A DNA stretch of 19,834 bases from an uncultured Hyphomicrobiales bacterium (GTDB lineage: Bacteria > Pseudomonadota > Alphaproteobacteria > Rhizobiales > Rhizobiaceae). Both the position numbers and the translations under genes were made by a program. The notes beneath the pieces were generated by a model. The model worked only from the letters and a program-made list of their open reading frames with translations. It was not told where the DNA came from and made no database searches. Each line of letters opens with the position of its first letter. Position 1 is the stretch's first letter. Shown here piece by piece: positions 1-6,294 of the stretch. The stretch covers positions 1 to 19,834 of the forward strand of contig CALUBX010000048.1 in NCBI GenBank assembly GCA_943914405.1, given 5' to 3'.

Positions 1-984
1 CTGCTGATCATCGTCACCGGCCATATCGACCTGTCGGTCGGCTCGGTCGCGGGCTTCATCGGTGGCCTGGCCGGGCTTCTGATGGTGCGGTGGGGCTTCG
101 ATATTGCCAGTTCCATCCTCATCTGCCTTGTGGTCGGCGGCATTATCGGTGCAATCCAGGGTTATTTCGTCGCTTATTTCAAGATCCCGTCCTTCATCGT
201 GACGCTGGCGGGAATGCTGGTCTTCCGCGGCTTCATGATCGCCATTCTCGGCAGCCAGGCGATCGGCCCCTTCCCGCCGATCTTCCAGAAGCTGTCTTCC
301 GGTTATGTGGTCGAGCTCATCTCCTCCGAAGGCGGCATCTATCTCACCTCCTTCATTCTCGGCCTGCTGCTGGCTGCAGCACTCGTCTGGCAGAACTTCC
401 GCAGCCGCGCCCGCCGCATCTCGCACGGCGTCGAGAGCGAGCCGATGGGCTTCTTCATCGGTAAGAACCTCGTTGTGCTCGCTGCGATCGGCTATGTCGC
501 CTTCCTGATCTCGTCGCATCGCGGCATGCCGAACGTGCTGATCATCATGGCCGTCCTGATCGTCGCTTACGGCTTCTTCACCAACCGCACGATCATCGGC
601 CGCCAGATCTACGCGGTCGGCGGCAATGCCCGCGCTGCCGAGCTTTCCGGCATCAAGGCTACGCGCCTCGTGTTCTGGACCTTCGTCAACATGGGCGTGC
701 TCGCTGCTCTCGGCGGTCTCGTCGTGGCAGCCCGCCTGAACTCCGCGACGCCTAAGGCCGGCACGGGCTTCGAACTGGACGTCATTGCGGCCTGCTTCAT
801 TGGCGGGGCTTCTGCCTATGGCGGCGTCGGCAAGGTGACGGGTGCGGTGATCGGCGCCTTCCTGATGGGCGTGATGAACAACGGTATGTCCATCCTCGGC
901 ATCGGCATCGACTATCAGCAGGTCATCAAGGGCCTCGTGCTGCTCGGTGCCGTCTGCGTCGATGTCTACAACCAGCGCCGTTAA
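1..984 (+). CDS. gguB: Sugar ABC transporter permease, GguB/MmsB (XylH-like) family, 5' end missing
   Basis: Inner-membrane permease of a sugar ABC importer. The reading frame is open from base 1, so the start lies outside the window; 327 residues are visible against about 400 in the family. The first visible residues (LLIIVTGHIDLSVGSVAGF) are the conserved early region of XylH/GguB permeases, and the segment around KIPSFIVTLAGMLVFRG is also characteristic. Several hydrophobic membrane segments follow, with a hydrophilic stretch near visible residues 133-150 and a conserved second half (GRQIYAVGGNARAAELSGI, then AYGGVGKVTGAVIGAFLMGVMNNGMSILG). In Agrobacterium and Rhizobium this permease works with the ATPase GguA and the binding protein ChvE on several monosaccharides; those genes would lie to the left. 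Assignment to GguB rather than another XylH-like permease is from motif memory. An intrinsic terminator follows 23 bases after the stop. Confidence 0.88.
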   Translation: MLIIVTGHIDLSVGSVAGFIGGLAGLLMVRWGFDIASSILICLVVGGIIGAIQGYFVAYFKIPSFIVTLAGMLVFRGFMIAILGSQAIGPFPPIFQKLSSGYVVELISSEGGIYLTSFILGLLLAAALVWQNFRSRARRISHGVESEPMGFFIGKNLVVLAAIGYVAFLISSHRGMPNVLIIMAVLIVAYGFFTNRTIIGRQIYAVGGNARAAELSGIKATRLVFWTFVNMGVLAALGGLVVAARLNSATPKAGTGFELDVIAACFIGGASAYGGVGKVTGAVIGAFLMGVMNNGMSILGIGIDYQQVIKGLVLLGAVCVDVYNQRR

Positions 985-1007
985 ACGACGCATATTATGG
1001 AAGTCGG

Positions 1008-1038
1008 AAGGGCGAGGCAGGAATGTCTCGCCCTTTTT
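1008..1038 (+). terminator. Rho-independent terminator after the sugar permease gene
   Basis: AAGGGCGAG (1008-1016) pairs perfectly with CTCGCCCTT (1027-1035) around a 10-base loop, and a run of five T begins at 1034. This is a textbook intrinsic terminator on the plus strand. It makes the permease the last gene of its operon and separates it from the lpiA-acvB operon. Confidence 0.88.
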
Positions 1039-1073
1039 GCTTAGGGAGGGTGTGCAATAGACAGTGCTGAGAA

Positions 1074-1134
1074 GCCGGACATTCCGGCGTTCTATGCCCA
1101 CCCGGAGAGCGATCGCAGATCTGGAATCTGCGAT
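1074..1134. promoter_or_regulatory. Two tandem inverted repeats upstream of lpiA/mprF
   Basis: GCCGGA (1074-1079) and TCCGGC (1083-1088) form a 6-base inverted repeat with a 3-base spacer. ATCGCAGAT (1112-1120) and ATCTGCGAT (1126-1134) form a perfect 9-base inverted repeat with a 5-base spacer. Both lie 80-140 bases before the lpiA start, after the previous terminator, so they are well placed as operators or 5'-UTR hairpins. lpiA is acid-inducible in rhizobia (known), but I cannot match these repeats to a named regulator. No convincing -35/-10 pair was found nearby. Confidence 0.4.
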
Positions 1135-1216
1135 AGACACATTATGGACGTGATCCCATTGCTTTTGCTCCCTGCTTCGCTCAATACCCAAGCATCTACA
1201 ACAACCGGCAAAGATC

Positions 1217-3802
1217 ATGAGTCAGATGGACCGTCAGCAGGTGAGCTTTCGCGACGTTTTCGAAAGCTATCGTGGCTATCTCGTGCCTCTGGCCGTTCTT
1301 GTGGTCTTCGGTTTCACCACTTTTGCCATCTATGACCTGACGACAGAAGTCCGGTACGAAGATGTTCTCGCCGCCCTTGCGGATACGAGCTGGTCGTCTA
1401 TCGGCCTTGCGGTGTTCTTCACCGGGCTGAGCTTCGTTTCGCTTATCGGCTACGACATGAATGCGCTCAGCTATATCGGCAAGAGGCTGCGCTTCGTGCC
1501 CGTTGCAATGACGGCCTTCAGCGCCTATGCGGTGGGCAATACGGCCGGCTTCGGTGCGCTGAGCGGCGGTGCCATTCGCTTCCGGGGATATTCGCGGCTC
1601 GGCCTCTCCCCGGACGACATTGGCCGGGTGGTCGCCTTTGTCACGCTAGCCTTCGGGATCGGCCTGCTGGCAGTCACCGCGCTCGCCTCGCTGGTGACGG
1701 CACCACGGATCGCCGCTCTCGTCGGTCTCGACGTCTTCTGGGTGCGCGCCGTCGCGATCGTCATCATCGTCGCTCTTTCGGCCTTGCTCATCATCGGCCA
1801 GGACGGTCGGGAAATCGCCGTCGGCAAGCTGAAGCTCAGGCTCCCCGACACGCGCACCTCCTCGCAGCAATTCCTGATCACGGCGCTCGATATCGCGGCC
1901 TCCGCCTCGGTTCTCTACGTGCTCCTGCCACAGAGCGATACGCCGATCAGCTGGCCGTCCTTCCTCGCGATTTACGCGACGGCGGTCGGCGCAGGCGTGC
2001 TCAGTCACGTCCCGGCGGGGCTCGGCGTGTTCGAAACGATCATCGTGGCAGCACTCGGCAACACGGTCGATATCGATCAGGTGCTGGGAAGCCTGGTGCT
2101 CTACCGCGTCATCTATCACGTGCTTCCGCTTCTGGTGGCGACGCTCTTCATCATCGCACTCGAGGTCCAGCAGCTCGCCCACCACCCGGTCGCGTCCACC
2201 CTGCGCAAGCTGGAGTTCCGGCTGGCGCCGCTGCTGCTTGCCGCCTTTGCCCTGATCTCCGGCGCCATGTTGGTGTTTTCGAGTGTGACGCCGACGCCGG
2301 ATTCGGATCTCGACATTCTCGCCAGCTTCCTGCCGCTTCCGTTGGTCGAAAGCGCCCATTTCCTGTCGAGCATTCTCGGCATCGTGCTGTTCGTCACTGC
2401 GCGTGGTATCTCGCAGCGGCTGGACGGCGCCTGGTGGACTGCCACGGTCTGCGCCTGTCTGGCGCTGCTTCTGTCTTTCGTGCGTGCCATTGCGCTGTTC
2501 GAAGCTTCTTTCCTGGTCATCCTGATCGTCGGGCTGCTGCTCAGCGCCAAGCTCTTCAACCGGCCCGCTTCCCTGTTCCGGCAGGTCCTGACGCTCCCGT
2601 GGATCGTGGCGATGCTGATCCTGGTCTCGGCGGCGCTCACCATCCTCTTCTTCGTCTACCGAGAGGTGGATTACAGCCATGACCTCTGGTGGCAGTTCGA
2701 GTTCTCGGGAGAAGCGCCGCGCGGCCTTCGCGCCATTCTGGGCATGGCAATCTTTGCTGCCGCAATCTCCATGTTCAGCCTGTTGCGGCCGGCAGCGACG
2801 CGGACCGCGCCCTCCACGCCGGAAGACCTCGAAAAGGCTGTCTCGATTGTGATGGCGCAGGATTTCGCCGATGCCAATCTCGTGCGCATGGGCGACAAGC
2901 GGCTGATGTTTTCGGACAACGGCAAGGCCTTCATCATGTACGGCATTCAGGGCCGCTCTTGGATCGCGCTGTTCGATCCGGTCGGGCCGGCCGAGGAGAC
3001 GCCGGAGCTGGTCTGGAGGTTCGTGGAGGAGGCTCGGTCCCAGGGTGGCCGTGCCGTCTTCTACCAGATTTCGCCGGCGCTGCTTCCCTACTGCGCAGAT
3101 GCGGGCCTCAGAGCCTTCAAACTTGGCGAGCTCGCCATTGTGGAACTATCGCGGTTCGACCTGAAGGGGAGCCGGCTGGCCGGCCTCCGGCAGGCGGTCA
3201 ATAAGGGCCAGCGCGAAGGGTTGGAGTTCGAGGTTCTCGCCCCGGAGGACGTAATGGCTAATATCGAAGATCTGAGAAAGGTCTCCGATACCTGGCTGGA
3301 ACTGCACGAAACCCGGGAGAAAACATTCTCGCTCGGGTCTTTCCGGGACGATTACGTGAGCGCGCAGCCGGTTGCCGTACTGCGCAAAGAGGGCCGGATC
3401 GTCGCCTTCGCCACGCTGTCGGTGACCGACACCAAGAAGGAAGGCACGGTGGACCTGATGCGCTTCGCCCCTGATGCGCCCAAAGGGTCCATGGATTTCC
3501 TGTTTGTTCGGATCATGGAATATCTACGGGACGCGGGATACAGCGAGTTCAACCTGGGCATGGCGCCGCTCGCCGGCATGGCGCAGCGCGAGGCGGCGCC
3601 GGTCTGGGACCGCGTCGGAAGCGTGGTCTTCGAACACGGCGAGCGCTTCTACAACTTCAAGGGCTTGAAGGCATTCAAGTCGAAATTCCATCCGCGATGG
3701 GAACCCCGCTATCTTGCGGTGGCGACCGTGGGGCCGGCCATCGCCATGATGGACGCGACCCTGTTGATCGGCGGCGGCCTGAGAGGAGTGGTCGGTAAAT
3801 GA
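1217..3802 (+). CDS. mprF: Bifunctional lysylphosphatidylglycerol synthetase/flippase MprF (LpiA)
   Basis: Integral membrane enzyme of 861 residues that transfers an aminoacyl group (usually lysine) from aminoacyl-tRNA to phosphatidylglycerol and flips the product outward, lowering surface negative charge and protecting against cationic peptides and acid. The N-terminal part to about residue 520 is a chain of hydrophobic membrane segments, including the flippase-type stretch AYAVGNTAGFGALSGGAIRFR and SHVPAGLGVFE. The C-terminal part, from about 530, is the soluble synthase domain (DUF2156, acetyltransferase-like fold), with VDLMRFAPDAP near 744 and the terminal signature NFKGLKAFKSKFHPRWEPRYL. 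Length and domain order fit the family. The ATG at 1217 has only a weak ribosome binding site; an in-frame ATG at 1226 is an alternative. The stop overlaps the acvB start. In Rhizobium tropici and Sinorhizobium medicae the orthologue is lpiA, paired with atvA/acvB and acid-induced. Substrate amino acid is inferred. Confidence 0.94.
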   Translation: MSQMDRQQVSFRDVFESYRGYLVPLAVLVVFGFTTFAIYDLTTEVRYEDVLAALADTSWSSIGLAVFFTGLSFVSLIGYDMNALSYIGKRLRFVPVAMTAFSAYAVGNTAGFGALSGGAIRFRGYSRLGLSPDDIGRVVAFVTLAFGIGLLAVTALASLVTAPRIAALVGLDVFWVRAVAIVIIVALSALLIIGQDGREIAVGKLKLRLPDTRTSSQQFLITALDIAASASVLYVLLPQSDTPISWPSFLAIYATAVGAGVLSHVPAGLGVFETIIVAALGNTVDIDQVLGSLVLYRVIYHVLPLLVATLFIIALEVQQLAHHPVASTLRKLEFRLAPLLLAAFALISGAMLVFSSVTPTPDSDLDILASFLPLPLVESAHFLSSILGIVLFVTARGISQRLDGAWWTATVCACLALLLSFVRAIALFEASFLVILIVGLLLSAKLFNRPASLFRQVLTLPWIVAMLILVSAALTILFFVYREVDYSHDLWWQFEFSGEAPRGLRAILGMAIFAAAISMFSLLRPAATRTAPSTPEDLEKAVSIVMAQDFADANLVRMGDKRLMFSDNGKAFIMYGIQGRSWIALFDPVGPAEETPELVWRFVEEARSQGGRAVFYQISPALLPYCADAGLRAFKLGELAIVELSRFDLKGSRLAGLRQAVNKGQREGLEFEVLAPEDVMANIEDLRKVSDTWLELHETREKTFSLGSFRDDYVSAQPVAVLRKEGRIVAFATLSVTDTKKEGTVDLMRFAPDAPKGSMDFLFVRIMEYLRDAGYSEFNLGMAPLAGMAQREAAPVWDRVGSVVFEHGERFYNFKGLKAFKSKFHPRWEPRYLAVATVGPAIAMMDATLLIGGGLRGVVGK

Positions 3803-5241
3803 GCATGATTACGCGATTGATTTCCACGGCAGCTGCCCTGGCCCTTCTCGCCTCGGGTCCGGCTCTGGGCCAGCAGTCTACCATCCCGGCGGCACCCGAT
3901 GCCACCGCCCAGCAGCCGTCCGCGCCCCAGCCAGCCGGGGCACAGCAGGATAGCGGCTATCAGACGGGCATGATCCCCGCGCCGCATATCTTCCTGCCGA
4001 GCGGGAAGGCGCTTTCGGGCATCGTGTTCCTCATCTCGCAGGCTCAAGGATGGGGGGCGCTGGAAGAAAACCAAGCCAAGGAACTGGTGGACGACGGAAC
4101 GGCCGTGGTCGGCATCGATTACCCCGCCTATCTCGCCTCTCTCGCCAAGGATGATGGCGACTGCGTCTATATGGTGTCCGATATCGAGGACATGGCGCAG
4201 CAGGTTCAGCGACGGGTCGGCAATCCGGTTTACCGGCATCCGGTTGTGGCTGGCATGGGCGATGGCGGCGCCGTGGCACTGGCGATGATCTCCCAGAGCC
4301 CGCCCGCCACAATCAGCGCAGCGGTTGCCGTCAATCCGTCAGCAGGCATCCCTTTGCAGAAGGAACTCTGTACACCGGCGACCAAGGACAAGGTCGGCGA
4401 CCGGACGATATACGGCTTCCAGGATGGGCCAATCCCATCCGCTGTCACCATCGGCTTCACCCCCGGGGCCGACCCGGCGGGCCGCGCGCATGCCCAAAGC
4501 CTGAAACAGGGCCATTCCGAGGTGGACATCGAAGAGCAGGACGGCCAGCCGGCCGACGTCTTCATGGATCTCCTGACGGATGCGGTGTCGGATGCCGGCC
4601 AGAACAACCAGCCGCTCGACCTGCCTCTGACCGTTCTCGATGCCAAGCCCACGATGAACACCATGGCGATCATCTATTCCGGCGACGGCGGCTGGCGGGA
4701 CATCGACAGCGAAGTCGGCGACTATCTGCAGGGGCAGGGCATACCGGTCGTCGGCATCGATTCGCTCCGCTACTTCTGGGCCGAACGTACGCCGGCGGAA
4801 ACGTCAGCGGATCTCGGCAAGATCATGGACACCTATCGCCGCAAATGGGGCGTCTCGAACGTGGTACTGCTCGGCTATTCCTTCGGCGCGGACATCATCC
4901 CGGCCACGTATGATCTGCTGTCGAAGGCGGATAAGGCGCGGGTGAAGCAGATCTCGCTTCTCGCGCTTTCCAAGGAGGTGGATTTTGTGATTTCGGTCAC
5001 CGGATGGCTGGGCGTGGCAGGCGAAGGCAAGGGTGGGAATACACTCGAAGCCATTTCCAAGATCGATCCGAAGGTCGTGCAGTGCATCTACGGCACGGAC
5101 GAGGACGACGACCCTTGCCCGACCTTGAAGGACAAGGGCGTCGAGACCGTGCCGATCGATGGTGGACACCATTTCGACGAGGATTACGAGGCGCTCGGAA
5201 AGCGGATCGTGGACAGTCTCCACAAGCGCCTCAAGAAGTAG
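3799..5241 (+). CDS. acvB: AcvB/VirJ-family periplasmic aminoacyl-phosphatidylglycerol hydrolase
   Basis: Exported alpha/beta-hydrolase of 480 residues. In Agrobacterium AcvB hydrolyses lysyl-phosphatidylglycerol, the lipid made by LpiA, and is needed for virulence; rhizobial AtvA aids acid tolerance. Residues 1-24 form a Sec signal peptide (cleavage likely after ALG), then a Gln/Pro/Ala-rich linker to about 50. Two VirJ-like domains follow. The C-terminal one (about 285-480) has the nucleophile elbow G359-Y-S361-F-G363, an acidic cluster at 434-438 and GGHHF with His457/His458, fitting a Ser-Asp-His triad. The N-terminal domain has G152-M-G-D-G156 where the elbow should be, so its serine is missing. 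The ATG overlaps the mprF stop as ATGA, implying translational coupling and one mRNA. The second Met (3805) is a possible alternative start. Confidence 0.92.
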   Translation: MSMITRLISTAAALALLASGPALGQQSTIPAAPDATAQQPSAPQPAGAQQDSGYQTGMIPAPHIFLPSGKALSGIVFLISQAQGWGALEENQAKELVDDGTAVVGIDYPAYLASLAKDDGDCVYMVSDIEDMAQQVQRRVGNPVYRHPVVAGMGDGGAVALAMISQSPPATISAAVAVNPSAGIPLQKELCTPATKDKVGDRTIYGFQDGPIPSAVTIGFTPGADPAGRAHAQSLKQGHSEVDIEEQDGQPADVFMDLLTDAVSDAGQNNQPLDLPLTVLDAKPTMNTMAIIYSGDGGWRDIDSEVGDYLQGQGIPVVGIDSLRYFWAERTPAETSADLGKIMDTYRRKWGVSNVVLLGYSFGADIIPATYDLLSKADKARVKQISLLALSKEVDFVISVTGWLGVAGEGKGGNTLEAISKIDPKVVQCIYGTDEDDDPCPTLKDKGVETVPIDGGHHFDEDYEALGKRIVDSLHKRLKK

Positions 5242-5259
5242 CCGTGCTGGCATACGGCT
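5240..5259 (+). terminator. Weak hairpin overlapping the acvB stop codon
   Basis: AGCCGT (5240-5245) pairs with ACGGCT (5254-5259) around an 8-base loop. There is no following T-run, so termination here is only a guess; it could equally be a 3'-end stabilising hairpin of the lpiA-acvB mRNA. Confidence 0.25.
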
Positions 5260-5360
5260 TCGGTTAGGTTCGTTCCGCCACACGAGTGGAAGGACCTAGT
5301 GCGCGGGACCAAGGCGCTTCGCGGCATCGTGGCGGATCATCCATTGTGGCGTCATCAAAT

Positions 5361-5580
5361 TTCCTTGAGTTTCCCGTGTGAGGAAGCTAGACCTTACGAC
5401 ACCAGGACCGGGCCCCTCTGGCAGTTCGTTTATCGAGCTGCGATGTCGGACTGGATTTGTCCAACTCAGGTGCCTGGTGTCGGTGAAACAATCCTCAAAG
5501 CTTGCAGTCTCCTGATCAGGTCCTCAAGGGCCGGCTGCAGCGGTTTCACATCATCGAGGCACCCCGCTTAGAATGGTGCC
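5361..5580 (+). ncRNA. Candidate structured 5' leader RNA of the TerC-family gene (riboswitch-like; possibly the terC RNA motif)
   Basis: This gene-free stretch is packed with pairing. TTCCT (5361-5365)/AGGAA (5381-5385) could form a first hairpin. CGACACCAGG (5397-5406)/CCTGGTGTCG (5473-5482) is a perfect 10-base stem that extends by ACC (5407-5409)/GGT (5469-5471) past one bulged G (5472), giving 13 pairs. It encloses GCAGTTCG (5421-5428)/CGAGCTGC (5434-5441), 8 pairs with one G-U and a TTTAT loop, and GGAC (5448-5451)/GTCC (5459-5462), so it folds as a closed multibranch junction. Immediately next, GTGAAAC (5483-5489)/GTTTCAC (5543-5549) encloses TGCAG/CTGCA and the palindrome CCTGATCAGG (5511-5520). 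A last hairpin abuts the start codon. From memory, a conserved terC RNA motif upstream of terC-like genes has been described in alphaproteobacteria; I cannot align to it here. No yybP-ykoY manganese riboswitch hallmark (GGGGAGUAG) is seen. The strand is inferred from the downstream gene. Confidence 0.55.
5558..5580 (+). promoter_or_regulatory. Start-codon-proximal hairpin, possible ribosome-site sequestering element
   Basis: GGCACC (5558-5563) pairs perfectly with GGTGCC (5575-5580) around an 11-base loop, ending two bases before the ATG at 5583. The 3' arm occupies the place of the ribosome binding site, where no free Shine-Dalgarno is visible. This is the expected geometry for a translational on/off switch controlled by the leader; function is inferred. 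Confidence 0.45.
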
Positions 5581-5582
5581 AT

Positions 5583-6233
5583 ATGAGCGAATTTATATCC
5601 GCTGAAGCGTTATCGGCGCTTCTGCAAGTCATCATGATCGACCTCGTCCTCGCCGGTGACAATGCCATCGTCATCGGCCTTGCCGCTGCAGGCCTGCCGA
5701 AGGCCCAGCGCACCAAAGCGATCCTGGTCGGCATCATTGCCGCCACGGTGCTTCGGATCGGCTTTGCGCTGGCAACGACACAGCTGCTGCAGATCGTCGG
5801 TCTGCTTTTGGCTGGCGGCGTGCTGCTCTTGTGGGTCTGCTGGAAGATGTGGCGAGAGCTGCGCAGCTCCCATTCTCATGAGCACGAGGCAGAAGAGGCG
5901 TTGCACGAGGCGGAAGGCGCCGATGGTGGAGCTGCAGGTGGTGCACCGCGCAAGACCTTTGCACAGGCCGCGTGGCAGATCGTGCTAGCCGACGTGTCCA
6001 TGTCGCTCGACAACGTGCTGGCGGTTGCGGGTGCAGCCCATGAACATCCGAGCGTACTGATCTTCGGCCTGGTTCTGTCCGTCGCGCTCATGGGTGTCGC
6101 AGCAAGCTTCATCGCCCGCCTGCTCAACAAGCATCGGTGGATCGCCTATGTTGGCTTGCTCGTCATCCTCTATGTCTCGCTCGAGATGATCTGGCGCGGG
6201 GCGCACGAAGTCTGGCCGTATATCGGCGGCTGA
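5583..6233 (+). CDS. TerC-family integral membrane protein, YjbE type (putative metal ion transporter)
   Basis: Polytopic inner-membrane protein of 216 residues, the usual size of the YjbE branch of the TerC family, whose members are linked to manganese or other metal export and to metalation of exported proteins. The two signature acidic membrane motifs are present: LAGDNAIVIG with Asp26-Asn27 near the N-terminus, and D137-V-S-M-S-L-D143-N-V-L-A in the second half. Between the halves is a loop (about residues 95-120) rich in His and Glu (HSHEHEAEEALHEAE) that looks able to bind metal. The ATG at 5583 starts the conserved family N-terminus; a 27-codon upstream extension in frame would run through the structured leader and is rejected. 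The ribosome binding site is poor and partly inside a hairpin, which suggests regulated translation. The gene appears monocistronic and faces a convergent gene. Metal specificity cannot be read from the sequence. Confidence 0.9.
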   Translation: MSEFISAEALSALLQVIMIDLVLAGDNAIVIGLAAAGLPKAQRTKAILVGIIAATVLRIGFALATTQLLQIVGLLLAGGVLLLWVCWKMWRELRSSHSHEHEAEEALHEAEGADGGAAGGAPRKTFAQAAWQIVLADVSMSLDNVLAVAGAAHEHPSVLIFGLVLSVALMGVAASFIARLLNKHRWIAYVGLLVILYVSLEMIWRGAHEVWPYIGG

Positions 6234-6248
6234 GCCTGCCTGAACTCT

Positions 6249-6281
6249 GTGCTGCCGGTACCCTTCGTGGGCCGGCAGCAC
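6249..6281. terminator. Strong hairpin between convergent genes (likely bidirectional terminator)
   Basis: GTGCTGCCGG (6249-6258) pairs perfectly with CCGGCAGCAC (6272-6281). Inside, CCC (6261-6263) pairs with GGG (6269-6271) around TTCGT, leaving a small TA bulge. It sits 15 bases after the TerC-family stop and 13 bases before the end of the convergent acyltransferase gene. There is no T-run on either side, so it may act with Rho or as a 3'-end stabiliser. Confidence 0.55.
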
Positions 6282-6294
6282 GGCATGCCTTAGA

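Noticed and set aside
1646..2680. 344-codon minus-strand open frame inside mprF
   Set aside because: Low-complexity Arg/Glu/Asp/Gln-rich translation opposite conserved membrane segments; a coding shadow.
5299..5571. 90-codon plus-strand open frame between acvB and the TerC-family gene
   Set aside because: GTG start without a good ribosome site, no recognisable motif, and it runs through the nested inverted repeats, which explain the sequence better.
5502..5582. N-terminal extension of the TerC-family protein
   Set aside because: The extension lies in the structured leader and does not resemble the family; the conserved N-terminus starts at the ATG at 5583.
5242..5582. yybP-ykoY manganese riboswitch
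   Set aside because: Looked for because it often precedes terC genes; the GGGGAGUAG hallmark and its junction are absent.
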